Source: Pseudomonas mucoides (GTDB lineage: Bacteria; Pseudomonadota; Gammaproteobacteria; Pseudomonadales; Pseudomonadaceae). Taken from it: DNA of 64,000 nt. Of this stretch, positions 1 through 8,452 are shown one piece after another. The stretch is from NCBI RefSeq assembly GCF_015461845.1, contig NZ_JACOPW010000001.1, forward strand, positions 1,178,001 through 1,242,000. The letters run 5' to 3'. The notes below the pieces were generated by a model, which saw nothing but the letters and a program-made list of their open reading frames with translations, was not told the origin of the DNA and did no database searches. The translations under genes were made by a program, and so were the position numbers. Position 1 is the first letter of the stretch; the number at the start of each line of letters is the position of its first letter.

Positions 1-399
1 GGCGACGGTCAAACCGCGAAAGTGGCGAACCAGATCATCGTTGCGCTGAACATCCAGGCCGTCGCAGAAGCCCTGCTGTTCGCCTCGAAAAACGGCGCCG
101 ATCCGGCCAAGGTTCGTGAAGCACTGATGGGCGGTTTCGCTTCGTCGAAGATCCTCGAAGTACACGGCGAGCGCATGATCAAAGGCACTTTCGATCCGGG
201 CTTCCGCATCAGCCTGCATCAGAAGGATCTGAACCTGGCCCTGCAAGGTGCCAAGGAACTGGGCATCAACCTGCCGAACACCGCCAACACCCAGCAAGTG
301 TTCAGCACCTGCGCGGCCATTGGTGGCAGCAACTGGGACCACTCGGCATTGATCAAGGGCCTGGAACACATGGCGAATTTCTCGATTCGCGATAAGTAA
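1..399 (+). CDS. glxR: 2-hydroxy-3-oxopropionate (tartronate semialdehyde) reductase, C-terminal part
   Basis: Partial gene: the reading frame is already open at base 1, so the N-terminal NAD(P)-binding Rossmann domain lies outside the window. What is visible is the all-helical C-terminal domain of the beta-hydroxyacid dehydrogenase family. It begins with the family's substrate/catalytic motif GDGQTAKVANQ, whose Lys is the expected catalytic residue. The enzyme reduces tartronate semialdehyde to D-glycerate in the cytoplasm. The two following genes, a glycerate kinase and a pyruvate kinase, match the gcl-hyi-glxR-ttuD-pyk glyoxylate operon of pseudomonads, which supports GlxR over other members such as 3-hydroxyisobutyrate dehydrogenase. 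GarR-type naming is equally possible. Confidence 0.9.
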   Translation, partial: GDGQTAKVANQIIVALNIQAVAEALLFASKNGADPAKVREALMGGFASSKILEVHGERMIKGTFDPGFRISLHQKDLNLALQGAKELGINLPNTANTQQVFSTCAAIGGSNWDHSALIKGLEHMANFSIRDK

Positions 400-413
400 C
401 ATTCGCCGCAATA

Positions 414-459
414 CCTGTGGGAGCGGGCCTGCATCGCTGGCAAGCCAGCTCCCACAGGG
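414..459. repeat. REP-type inverted repeat
   Basis: A CCTGTGGGAGC arm and a GCTCCCACAGG arm flank a short GC-rich core, in the gap between glxR and ttuD. The CTGTGGGAGCG end is the usual start of Pseudomonas REP sequences and recurs at 8371, 20340 and 44620. Confidence 0.75.
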
Positions 460-518
460 ACCGAGTCGAAACACCTGCTTTCGCCCTACTCCAATAACAA
501 GAATTCCGGGAGCCCGCC

Positions 519-1799
519 ATGTCGGTCGATCCGCAACAATTCCTGCGCGAGCTGTTCGCCACAGCCATCGACGCCGCCCATCCGCAGCAAGTCCTCGAAG
601 CCCATTTGCCCAAAGATCGCAGCGGTCGGGTAATCGTCATCGGCGCCGGTAAAGCCGCGGCCGCCATGGCGCAAGTCGTCGAGCGTTGCTGGCAGGGTGA
701 AGTCTCCGGTCTGGTGGTGACGCGTTACGGTCACGGCGCCCCGTGCGAAAAAATCGAAGTGGTCGAAGCGGCCCATCCGGTGCCGGACGCTGCCGGCCAG
801 GCTGTCGCCAAGCGAGTCTTTGAGCTGGTCAGCAACCTGACCGAAAACGACCGCGTGATCTTCCTGCTCTCGGGTGGCGGCTCCGCCCTGCTCGCATTGC
901 CCGCCGCCGGTATCACCCTCGCCGACAAGCAATCGATCAACAAAGCCCTGCTCAAATCCGGCGCCACCATCGGCGAGATGAACTGCGTGCGCAAGCACCT
1001 CTCGGCGATCAAGGGCGGCCGTCTCGGCAAAGCCTGCTGGCCGGCCACTGTGTATACCTATGCGATTTCCGATGTGCCGGGCGACCTCGCCACGGTCATC
1101 GCTTCCGGCCCGACCGTGGCCGACCCAAGCACCTGCGCCGAAGCGCTGGCGATCCTCAAGCGCTATGGCATCGAAGTTCCGGCCTCAGTGCGTAACTGGC
1201 TGCAAAGCCCGGAATCGGAGACGGTCAAACCCGGAGATCCGAGCCTCGCGCGTAGTCATTTCCAGTTGATCGCCCGTCCACAACAATCGCTTGAAGCCGC
1301 CGCCGTGAAAGCGCGGCAGGCCGGTTTCAGCCCGCTGATCCTCGGCGATCTGGAAGGCGAATCCCGCGACGTGGCCAAGGTCCACGCCGGCATCGCCCGT
1401 CAGGTCGTGCTGCACGGTCAGCCACTGGCCGCGCCATGCGTAATCCTTTCGGGCGGTGAAACCACCGTGACCGTACGCGGCAATGGCCGTGGCGGGCGCA
1501 ACGCCGAGTTCTTGCTGAGCCTGACCGACAGCCTCAAAGGCCTGCCCGGCGTCTACGCCCTGGCCGGGGACACCGACGGCATCGACGGCTCCGAAGACAA
1601 CGCCGGCGCAATCATGACCCCGGACAGCTACGCCCGTGCCGCCGCCCTCGGTTTGAGCGCCAGCGACGAACTCGACAACAACAATGGCTACGGCTATTTC
1701 GAGGCGCTGGACGCACTGATCGTCACCGAGCCGACCCGCACCAACGTCAATGACTTCCGCGCCATCCTGATCCTCGAGAGCCCTAAACATGACGCCTGA
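519..1799 (+). CDS. ttuD: Glycerate kinase / hydroxypyruvate reductase TtuD (MOFRL family)
   Basis: The 426-residue protein has the two-part architecture of the class II glycerate 2-kinase (GCK/MOFRL) family. The N-terminal part has the glycine-rich stretches VIGAGKAAAAM (about residues 40-50) and LLSGGGSALLAL (about 117-128). The C-terminal MOFRL domain has SGGETTVT and GGRNAEFLL. The historical name is hydroxypyruvate reductase, but the family is now regarded as glycerate kinase producing 2-phosphoglycerate. An upstream GGGAG fits the ATG at 519. The last codons overlap the next gene's start by 11 bases, indicating translational coupling within the glyoxylate/glycerate operon, where it would pass glycerate from GlxR towards pyruvate kinase. 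Confidence 0.92.
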   Translation: MSVDPQQFLRELFATAIDAAHPQQVLEAHLPKDRSGRVIVIGAGKAAAAMAQVVERCWQGEVSGLVVTRYGHGAPCEKIEVVEAAHPVPDAAGQAVAKRVFELVSNLTENDRVIFLLSGGGSALLALPAAGITLADKQSINKALLKSGATIGEMNCVRKHLSAIKGGRLGKACWPATVYTYAISDVPGDLATVIASGPTVADPSTCAEALAILKRYGIEVPASVRNWLQSPESETVKPGDPSLARSHFQLIARPQQSLEAAAVKARQAGFSPLILGDLEGESRDVAKVHAGIARQVVLHGQPLAAPCVILSGGETTVTVRGNGRGGRNAEFLLSLTDSLKGLPGVYALAGDTDGIDGSEDNAGAIMTPDSYARAAALGLSASDELDNNNGYGYFEALDALIVTEPTRTNVNDFRAILILESPKHDA

Positions 1800-3204
1800 C
1801 AAGAAGGTTAAGATCCTCGCCACCCTCGGCCCAGCCATCGACGGGATCGACGACATCCGCGAACTGGTGCAGGCCGGGGTCAATATTTTCCGCCTGAACT
1901 TCAGCCACGGTGATCACGCCGACCACGCTCAGCGCTACCACTGGATTCGTGAAGTCGAGCGCCAGCTGAATTACCCGCTGGGCATTCTGATGGACCTGCA
2001 AGGCCCGAAACTGCGGGTCGGCAAGTTCGCCGAAGGCAAGGTGCAACTGCATCGCGGTCAGGCCTTGCGCCTGGACCTGGACCCGACGCCGGGTGACGAG
2101 CGCCGCGTTAACCTGCCTCACCCGGAAATCATCGCCGCGCTCGAGCCAGGCATGGACCTGCTGCTGGACGACGGCAAATTGCGTCTGCGCGTGGTGACCA
2201 AGTATTCCGACGCCATCGACACCACCGTGCTCAATGGCGGCGAACTGTCGGACCGCAAAGGCGTGAACGTACCGCAAGCGGTGCTGGAACTGAGCCCGCT
2301 GACCGCCAAGGATCGCCGTGATTTGAGTTTCGGCCTGGAGCTGGGTGTGGATTGGGTCGCGCTGTCATTTGTGCAACGTCCGGAAGACATCCGCGAAGCC
2401 CGCGAGTTGATCGGCGACAAAGCATTTTTGATGGCCAAGATCGAGAAACCATCGGCGGTGACTCAGCTGCGGGAAATCGCTGAATTGAGCGACGCGATCA
2501 TGGTCGCTCGCGGTGATCTGGGCGTGGAAGTGCCGGCCGAAAGCGTGCCGCAGATTCAGAAAAACATCATCACCCTCTGCCGTGAGCTCGGCAAACCGGT
2601 GGTGGTGGCGACGCAGATGCTCGAGTCGATGCGCTTCTCCCCGGCCCCGACCCGCGCCGAGGTCACCGACGTGGCCAACGCCGTGGCTGAAGGTGCGGAC
2701 GCGGTGATGCTGTCGGCGGAAACCGCCTCCGGTGAATACCCGCTGGAAGCGGTGCAGATGATGAGCAAGATCATCCGCCAGGTGGAAAACGGTCCGGACT
2801 ATCAGGCGCAACTGGACGTGAGCCGGCCGAAAGCCGAGGCGACGGTTTCAGATGCGATCAGCTGTGCGATTCGTCGAATCAGCAATGTGCTGCCAGTGGC
2901 GGTGCTGGTGAACTACAGCGAGTCCGGCACCTCGAGTTTGCGCGCGGCGCGGGAACGGCCGACGGTGCCGATCCTCAACCTCACGCCGAACCTGCAGACC
3001 GCTCGCCGCCTGACCCTGGCGTGGGGCGTGCACTCGGTGGTCAATGATCGGCTGCGGCAGGTGGATGAAGTGTGTTCGACAGCGCTGGAGATTGCCCAGG
3101 CCCAGGGCATGGCTCAGCGGGGCGACACGTTATTGATCACTGCGGGTGTGCCGTTTGGGCAGCCGGGGTCGACTAACTCATTGCGCATCGAAACCCTGAT
3201 TTAA
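1789..3204 (+). CDS. pyk: Pyruvate kinase
   Basis: A 471-residue pyruvate kinase converting phosphoenolpyruvate and ADP to pyruvate and ATP. Visible signatures are KILATLGPA and FRLNFSHG at the N-terminus, the active-site segment AKIEKPSA with its catalytic Lys, ARGDLGVEVP, and the MLESM segment. The last ~130 residues form the C-terminal alpha/beta domain. The gene overlaps the end of ttuD and is the last member of the glyoxylate operon, so this isozyme probably serves glycerate-derived flux. The symbol pykF is used for this locus in P. putida; I leave it as pyk because isozyme type cannot be decided from sequence by eye. Confidence 0.95.
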   Translation: MTPDKKVKILATLGPAIDGIDDIRELVQAGVNIFRLNFSHGDHADHAQRYHWIREVERQLNYPLGILMDLQGPKLRVGKFAEGKVQLHRGQALRLDLDPTPGDERRVNLPHPEIIAALEPGMDLLLDDGKLRLRVVTKYSDAIDTTVLNGGELSDRKGVNVPQAVLELSPLTAKDRRDLSFGLELGVDWVALSFVQRPEDIREARELIGDKAFLMAKIEKPSAVTQLREIAELSDAIMVARGDLGVEVPAESVPQIQKNIITLCRELGKPVVVATQMLESMRFSPAPTRAEVTDVANAVAEGADAVMLSAETASGEYPLEAVQMMSKIIRQVENGPDYQAQLDVSRPKAEATVSDAISCAIRRISNVLPVAVLVNYSESGTSSLRAARERPTVPILNLTPNLQTARRLTLAWGVHSVVNDRLRQVDEVCSTALEIAQAQGMAQRGDTLLITAGVPFGQPGSTNSLRIETLI

Positions 3205-3216
3205 CCCCATACCATG

Positions 3217-3321
3217 ATCGTTCCCACGCTCTGCGTGGGAATGCGGCCCGGGACGCTCTGCGTCCCAAGAGCAGACGCAGAGCGTCCATCGAGGCATTCC
3301 CGCGCAGAGCGTGGGAACGAT
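3217..3321. repeat. Nested inverted repeat in pyk-urea transporter gap
   Basis: Outer arms at 3217-3244 and 3294-3321 (ATCGTTCCCACGCTCTGCG against its near-exact complement) enclose a second, inner inverted pair based on GACGCTCTGCGTC at 3251-3287. It folds as one large cruciform and occupies nearly the whole 126-bp gap. It is of a different sequence class from the CTGTGGGAGCG and GTAGGAGTGAGC REPs elsewhere in the window. It may act as a transcript-end or mRNA-stabilising element for the glyoxylate operon. Confidence 0.75.
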
Positions 3322-3330
3322 CTGCACTGA

Positions 3331-4257
3331 ATGACCCTTAAAATGCCTGCCAATCACTTCAACACCCACTGCCCCGACTGGGCGACAGCCCTGCTCAACG
3401 GTTTCAGTCAGATCTTCCTCCAGCGAAATCCGCTGTGCGGCCTGCTGTGCCTGTTGGCGATTCTGTTTACCGCGCCCACCCTGCTCGGCGGTGCGCTGCT
3501 GGGCGGTGTCGCCGGGTTGCTCACCGCGCAACGTCGCAACTACGCCAAAGAGGATCGACAGGCCGGACTGTTCAGCTACAACGGCGTCTTGCTCGGCTTG
3601 CTGCTGAGCCTCTATTTCCCCTGGTCTGCCCTGCTGCCGCTGATGATCATCGCCTGCGGTGGCCTGAGCGCGATGCTGACTCAACAGTGGCTAAAACGCT
3701 CCCGGGTCAGCCAATACCTGCCCGCCTACACCGCGCCCTTCGTGGGATTGGGCTGGTTGCTGCTGTGCTTCGCCACGCCGTCGACCCAGGCGCACCTGAT
3801 CGAAATCAACACCCTGAACATGCTCGCCGCCCCCCTCAAAGGCCTCGGCCAGGTGATGTTCCTCGGTCATCCGCTGGCCGGTGCGCTGATTGCCGCCGGA
3901 TTGCTGATTGCTGACCGCCGCGCTTTTTGCTGGGCGATGTTCGCGTCTGTCGCGGGCATGGGCTGGAGCCTGCTGAACCATGACTTCTACACCGCCCTGA
4001 TCGGCCTCGGTGGCTATAACGCCGTGCTTGCCGCCCTCGCCTTCAGCTCGCAACGCCAGCAACTGTGGCTGCCTCCGCTCGCTATTGCACTCGCGTTGCT
4101 GCTGACACCCGTGTTTGCCGCGATCGGCCTGCCCACGCTGACCGCGCCGTTCATCCTCGGTTGCTGGCTGATCCGTTCGATTGTTCAAGTGCTCGGCAAA
4201 GCCACGATGACCACTGCGCCTTGCGCTCCTGGGGAGAATCAACCTAGGCTGCGCTGA
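3331..4257 (+). CDS. Urea transporter (UT family)
   Basis: A 308-residue, strongly hydrophobic protein with about ten membrane segments. It resembles bacterial urea-transporter (UT/Yut-type) channels, including the early YAKEDRQAGLFSYNGVL stretch, where the family has a conserved GLxGYNGxL-type element, and a second YNAVLAALAF copy around residues 230-240 in the internal duplication. It would carry urea passively across the inner membrane. No urease genes are in the window. It follows a large inverted repeat and precedes the channel gene by 21 bases. Confidence 0.85.
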   Translation: MTLKMPANHFNTHCPDWATALLNGFSQIFLQRNPLCGLLCLLAILFTAPTLLGGALLGGVAGLLTAQRRNYAKEDRQAGLFSYNGVLLGLLLSLYFPWSALLPLMIIACGGLSAMLTQQWLKRSRVSQYLPAYTAPFVGLGWLLLCFATPSTQAHLIEINTLNMLAAPLKGLGQVMFLGHPLAGALIAAGLLIADRRAFCWAMFASVAGMGWSLLNHDFYTALIGLGGYNAVLAALAFSSQRQQLWLPPLAIALALLLTPVFAAIGLPTLTAPFILGCWLIRSIVQVLGKATMTTAPCAPGENQPRLR

Positions 4258-4278
4258 TCATTGGTTCAGGCGGTATCC

Positions 4279-5103
4279 ATGGACAGCAGCAAAAACTGGC
4301 GTGAAGAGCTTTACGTCATGGTTTTCCAGAGCGACACCAAGGCGGGGCGACGCTTCGACGGCATCCTGCTGTTGATCATCCTCGCCAGCATCGTCATCGT
4401 GATGCTCGACAGCATCGACGCGGTTCACCAGAACTACGCCGATCTGCTGGCGTATATCGAGTGGGGCTTCACCTTCGTTTTCGCCGTCGAATACATCCTG
4501 CGGCTGTACTGCTCGCCCAAGCCTTTGCGTTACGCGTTCAGCTTCTATGGGCTGGTGGACTTGCTGGCCATCGTGCCCGGCATCCTCGCGCTGTATTACG
4601 CCGATGCGCAGTACCTGCTGATCATCCGGATCATTCGGATGCTGCGGATTTTCCGCGTGCTCAAGCTCGGCCCGTACCTCAAGCAAGCCAATTACCTGAT
4701 GTCAGCGCTGCGCGGCAGCAAACAGAAAATCGTGGTGTTTCTGGTCAGCGTCTGCACCCTGGTGACGGTGTTCGGCACCTTGATGTACGTGATCGAAGGT
4801 CCGGAACACGGCTTCACCAGCATTCCCAAAGGCATCTATTGGGCGATCGTTACGCTGACCACCGTGGGCTTCGGCGACATCGTGCCGAAGACGCCGTTGG
4901 GCCAGGTGATTTCGTCACTGGTGATGATCACCGGTTACTCGATCATCGCCGTGCCCACCGGGATTTTCACCGCCGAACTGGCTAACGCGATGCGTGGCGA
5001 ACAGCTGCAACATGACTGCCCGGTGTGCAAGAAAAACAGCCACGAACACGGTGCGGCATTCTGCTCGCGATGTGGCAACGCACTATTCAAGAAACTGGAA
5101 TAA
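4279..5103 (+). CDS. Voltage-gated-type potassium channel with C-terminal zinc ribbon
   Basis: This 274-residue ion transporter has six membrane segments. The fourth carries regularly spaced arginines (RIIRMLRIFRVLK, a voltage-sensor S4). The pore follows, with selectivity filter TTVGFGDIVP. GFGD in place of GYGD is common in bacterial K+ channels. After the last membrane helix a short tail contains two CxxC pairs (CPVCKKN and CSRCGN), a zinc-ribbon-like module. I chose ATG 4279 (MDSSKNWREE) rather than the upstream TTG at 4261, because the extra residues look unlike a family N-terminus. Function as a K+ channel is inferred from the filter. Confidence 0.88.
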   Translation: MDSSKNWREELYVMVFQSDTKAGRRFDGILLLIILASIVIVMLDSIDAVHQNYADLLAYIEWGFTFVFAVEYILRLYCSPKPLRYAFSFYGLVDLLAIVPGILALYYADAQYLLIIRIIRMLRIFRVLKLGPYLKQANYLMSALRGSKQKIVVFLVSVCTLVTVFGTLMYVIEGPEHGFTSIPKGIYWAIVTLTTVGFGDIVPKTPLGQVISSLVMITGYSIIAVPTGIFTAELANAMRGEQLQHDCPVCKKNSHEHGAAFCSRCGNALFKKLE

Positions 5104-5196
5104 GCAAAGAGCTTTTTAATCTTTAAAGGCCTATGCGAGCCCGGCTATAGTCGCTGGCAAATTGCCTCACTTTTAAATTAGAACAAGGACTGCGCA

Positions 5197-6195
5197 GTGA
5201 AAAAACTCTTTGGCGCCTCACTTCTGGCCGCTGGCCTGGCATTGACCAGCATGGCTCAAGCCGCCCCGACCCTGCTTAACGTTTCCTACGACGTGATGCG
5301 CGATTTCTACAAGGACTACAACACTGCCTTCCAGAAACACTGGCAAGCCGAGCACAACGAAAACATCACCCTGCAGATGTCCTTCGGCGGTTCCAGCAAA
5401 CAGGCGCGCTCGGTGATCGACGGTCTGCCGGCTGACGTCATCACCATGAACATGGCGACCGACATCAACGCCCTGGCGGACAACGGCAAACTGGTGCCGG
5501 ACAACTGGGTCACGCGCCTGCCGAACAACAGCGCGCCGTTTACCTCCGCCACGGTTTTCATCGTGCGTAAAGGCAACCCGAAAGCCCTGAAAGACTGGCC
5601 GGATCTGCTCAAGGATGGCGTTCAGGTGATCGTGCCGAACCCGAAAACCTCGGGCAACGGTCGCTACACCTACCTGTCGGCCTGGGGCTATGTGCTGAAG
5701 AATGGCGGTGATGAGAACAAGGCGAAGGAGTTCGTTGGCAAGCTGTTCAAACAAGCCCCGGTACTGGACACCGGCGGCCGCGCAGCCACGACCACGTTCA
5801 TGACCAACCAGATCGGCGACGTGCTGGTGACCTTCGAAAACGAAGCGGAAATGATTGCCCGCGAGTTTGGTCGTGACCAGTTTGAAGTGATCTACCCGAG
5901 CGTTTCCGCCGAAGCCGAACCGCCGGTGACGGTGGTCGACAAAGTCGTCGACAAGAAAGGCACTCGCGCTGCGGCCGAGGAATACCTGAAGTACCTGTGG
6001 TCGCCGGAAGGTCAGGAAATTGCGGCGGCGAACTACCTGCGTCCGCGTGACCCGGCGGTGTTGGCCAAGCACACCGATCGTTTCCCGAAAGTGGACTTCC
6101 TGTCGGTTGAGAAGACCTTTGGTGACTGGCGCACGGTGCAGAAGACCCACTTCAATGATGGCGGGATCTTTGATCAGATTTACACCGGTCAGTAA
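5197..6195 (+). CDS. sbp: Periplasmic sulfate-binding protein
   Basis: A 332-residue secreted solute-binding protein of the sulfate/thiosulfate ABC family. A Sec signal peptide of about 22 residues (KKLFGASLL...SMAQAA) is followed by the family motifs LLNVSYDVMRDFY, FGGSSKQ, PNPKTSGNGRYTYL and YLRPRDP. It captures sulfate for the CysTWA importer, whose genes are not in the window. The start is GTG at 5197, preceded by AAGGA at a suitable distance. A possible -10 TATAGT lies at about 5145. Transcription ends at the hairpin at 6212-6242, so the gene is probably monocistronic. Confidence 0.93.
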   Translation: MKKLFGASLLAAGLALTSMAQAAPTLLNVSYDVMRDFYKDYNTAFQKHWQAEHNENITLQMSFGGSSKQARSVIDGLPADVITMNMATDINALADNGKLVPDNWVTRLPNNSAPFTSATVFIVRKGNPKALKDWPDLLKDGVQVIVPNPKTSGNGRYTYLSAWGYVLKNGGDENKAKEFVGKLFKQAPVLDTGGRAATTTFMTNQIGDVLVTFENEAEMIAREFGRDQFEVIYPSVSAEAEPPVTVVDKVVDKKGTRAAAEEYLKYLWSPEGQEIAAANYLRPRDPAVLAKHTDRFPKVDFLSVEKTFGDWRTVQKTHFNDGGIFDQIYTGQ

Positions 6196-6211
6196 TTCCT
6201 GAGCAAAATGA

Positions 6212-6242
6212 AAAAGGCGACCTGAGCAGGTCGCCTTTTTTT
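6212..6242 (+). terminator. Rho-independent terminator of sbp
   Basis: A perfect stem AAAAGGCGACCT/AGGTCGCCTTTT with a GAGC loop and a T-run starts 17 bases after the sbp stop. The A-run on the other side makes it work for the convergent gene at 6285 too. Confidence 0.9.
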
Positions 6243-6284
6243 GCCGGACACAAACCCAAAGTTCACCGGGATTGGGACTTGCCT

Positions 6285-6914
6285 TCACATTGGTGGTGTC
6301 ACGCCATCCTTGCCCGCCGAGATCGATTGCGCCGTCAGCGTCCCGTCCGCACTCTGCGTCACAAACGTCACGATCTTCACCCCCACCTTCAGCAAACTGC
6401 GATCCCCCGGCACCAGATTCACAATCGGCACGTCCATCGGCACCAGGATTTTCTGCTGCCCGCCCTTGTAGTTAACCGTCAACACCCGGCCATTGCTGAC
6501 CACCAGATCACCGACGCTGCCATTGGTCATGCTGCTGCCCTTGACCAGGTCGAAAGGCCGATGCCCGTCGCCACTGCCGGCCAGTTCCGGCGGGAAGACG
6601 TGGACTTCCAGCGCCTTGAGGGTCCCATCTTCCTGAGGAATCGCCGCCGAGCCGATGTAGCTGCCGGGTTTGATGTCTTCGATGTTAGCCAAAGTGACGG
6701 CGCGGATTTTGGTGTCGTTGGTCAGGTGGATGACCACGTTTTCACCGCTGTTGGCGTGGACGTTCAAGGCGTCGGAGCTGACCCCGGTGATCTCGCCGCG
6801 AACACCGATGCGCAAACCCGGCGCGTCGGCGGCCGCGGCCAGGCCAGTGGTCAACAAGGTCATCAGTGTCAGGGCTGAAGCGCCGCGAATCAGGTGGCGA
6901 ATCATCGCATTCAT
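6285..6914 (-). CDS. Exported DUF5666-like protein of unknown function
   Basis: A 209-residue protein with a clear signal peptide (MIRHLIRGASALTLM...GLAAA) and then beta-strand-rich sequence. It contains two similar stretches, IGVRGEITGVSSDALNV and DLVVSNGRVLTVNY. The pattern, short strands each carrying G-x-I/V and V-x-x-D-T-K (LTNDTKI), recalls the OB-like DUF5666 domain. I do not recognise a function. It is convergent with sbp and shares its terminator, and its promoter region is shared with the divergent MFS gene. Periplasmic location is inferred from the signal peptide. Confidence 0.7.
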   Translation of the reverse strand: MNAMIRHLIRGASALTLMTLLTTGLAAAADAPGLRIGVRGEITGVSSDALNVHANSGENVVIHLTNDTKIRAVTLANIEDIKPGSYIGSAAIPQEDGTLKALEVHVFPPELAGSGDGHRPFDLVKGSSMTNGSVGDLVVSNGRVLTVNYKGGQQKILVPMDVPIVNLVPGDRSLLKVGVKIVTFVTQSADGTLTAQSISAGKDGVTPPM

Positions 6915-7049
6915 GGCAGTGCCTTCCGGTTATGAAACGTGAGAGAGAACATAAGCACGCTATCGAACAGGATGTAAGTGAATGTATCATCGGACCTCAC
7001 ATTTTTGGGACGCAAGGTGCATCGGCAAACAGCACATGGCCAGCGTCAC

Positions 7050-7068
7050 TCATTCCGCAATGGAATGA
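7050..7068. promoter_or_regulatory. Perfect dyad upstream of the MFS gene (operator candidate)
   Basis: TCATTCC-GCAAT-GGAATGA is a perfect 7-bp inverted repeat with a 5-bp spacer, in the divergent gap between the exported protein (6914) and the MFS gene (7152). Size and placement fit a dimeric repressor or LysR-type site. No adjacent regulator gene identifies the binding protein. Confidence 0.45.
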
Positions 7069-7151
7069 TTACTATCACTTCAACCTCTCTTCCGCCGTTT
7101 GGGCTTGCCGCTTAGCCTTCGCGCATTCCCTTTTGTCCAGCGAGACCCGTT

Positions 7152-8357
7152 ATGAATCCAACGACCCAGGCGCCCCACGGTGCCGCGACAATGACCAAAG
7201 GCATGGTGCTGCTCTTCGCCTTCTGCTGCGGCGCCATCGTCGCCAATATTTACTATGCCCAGCCGATCATTGGCCTGATCGCGCCGGACATCGGCCTGAC
7301 CAGCACCATGGCCAGCTTCATCGTTTCGTTGACGCAAATTGGCTACGCGCTGGGGTTGTTCTTCCTGGTGCCGCTGGGCGATCTGCTGGAGAACCGTAGA
7401 TTGATGATCATCACCACCGTGGTGGCGATTGCCAGTTTGCTGGGCGCTGCGTTCACCGATCAGCCCAATGTGTTTTTGCTGATCTCGTTGCTGGTGGGCT
7501 TCAGTTCAGTATCGGTGCAGATCCTGATTCCACTGGCCGCGCATCTTGCGCCGGAAGAATCTCGCGGCCGGGTGGTCGGCGGAATCATGGGCGGTTTGCT
7601 GCTGGGTATTCTGCTGGCACGACCGGTGTCCAGCGTGGTGGCTGACCACTTCGGCTGGCGCGCGATGTTCATGATTGCGGCCGCGTTGATGGCGGCGATC
7701 AGCATCGTGCTCGCGCTGACCATTCCCAAGCGCCAGCCTGATCACAGTGCTTCTTACGGGCAGTTGCTGGGGTCGCTGTGGACACTGTTGCGCCAACAAC
7801 CGGTCTTGCGTCAGCGGGCGTTTTATCAGGGCTGCATGTTCGCCACGTTCAGCCTGTTCTGGACCGCCGTGCCGCTGGAACTCGCCCGCAATCATGGCCT
7901 GTCGCAAACCCAGATCGCGATCTTCGCCCTGGTCGGTGCCATCGGCGCCATCGCCGCGCCCATCGCCGGTCGCCTGGCTGATGCCGGTCACACCCGCATC
8001 GCGTCTTTGCTGGCCCTGATATTCGCCAGCCTGAGCTTCCTGCCGGCGTTCATCCATCCGCTCTACAGCGTCATAGGCCTGGCCGTGACCGGCGTGGTAC
8101 TCGACTTCTGCGTTCAGATGAACATGGTCCTCGGCCAACGCGCGGTCTACGCCCTCGACGCCAAAAGCCGCAGTCGCTTGAACGCGCTGTACATGACCAG
8201 CATCTTCATCGGCGGCGCGTTTGGTTCGTCGGTGGCCAGTGCAGTGTATGAACACGGCGGCTGGTTGTGGATCGTGATTGTGGGGAGTACGTTTCCGCTG
8301 TTGGCGTTGCTGCGGTTTTTGAGTGCTTCGCAGAAGGCTTCGCTGGCGACGGCTTAA
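7152..8357 (+). CDS. MFS family transporter, probable drug/metabolite exporter
   Basis: A 401-residue protein with 12 hydrophobic segments. The cytoplasmic loop after helix 2 holds the major-facilitator motif A in the form GDLLENRRLM. The sequence NIYYAQPIIGLIAPDIGL in helix 1 and the overall length are typical of the proton-driven AraJ/YnfM-like efflux subgroup. The substrate cannot be inferred. The ATG at 7152 was kept because the residues ahead of TKGMVLLFAF look natural, but the ATG at 7191 is an alternative. A perfect dyad at 7050-7068 is the likely control site. The gene is followed by a REP pair. Confidence 0.85.
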   Translation: MNPTTQAPHGAATMTKGMVLLFAFCCGAIVANIYYAQPIIGLIAPDIGLTSTMASFIVSLTQIGYALGLFFLVPLGDLLENRRLMIITTVVAIASLLGAAFTDQPNVFLLISLLVGFSSVSVQILIPLAAHLAPEESRGRVVGGIMGGLLLGILLARPVSSVVADHFGWRAMFMIAAALMAAISIVLALTIPKRQPDHSASYGQLLGSLWTLLRQQPVLRQRAFYQGCMFATFSLFWTAVPLELARNHGLSQTQIAIFALVGAIGAIAAPIAGRLADAGHTRIASLLALIFASLSFLPAFIHPLYSVIGLAVTGVVLDFCVQMNMVLGQRAVYALDAKSRSRLNALYMTSIFIGGAFGSSVASAVYEHGGWLWIVIVGSTFPLLALLRFLSASQKASLATA

Positions 8358-8370
8358 GCTTTTTAAACCC

Positions 8371-8427
8371 TCGCGAGCTCGCTCCCACAGGTAATCGCCC
8401 AACCTGTGGGAGTGAGCCTGCTCGCGA
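8371..8427. repeat. REP pair (REPIN) after the MFS gene
   Basis: TCGCGAGCTCGCTCCCACAGG and its near-complement CCTGTGGGAGTGAGCCTGCTCGCGA are separated by about 10 bases. This is two head-to-head Pseudomonas REPs between convergent genes. Confidence 0.8.
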
Positions 8428-8452
8428 TGCGATGTGATGGCAATCGCCTGAT

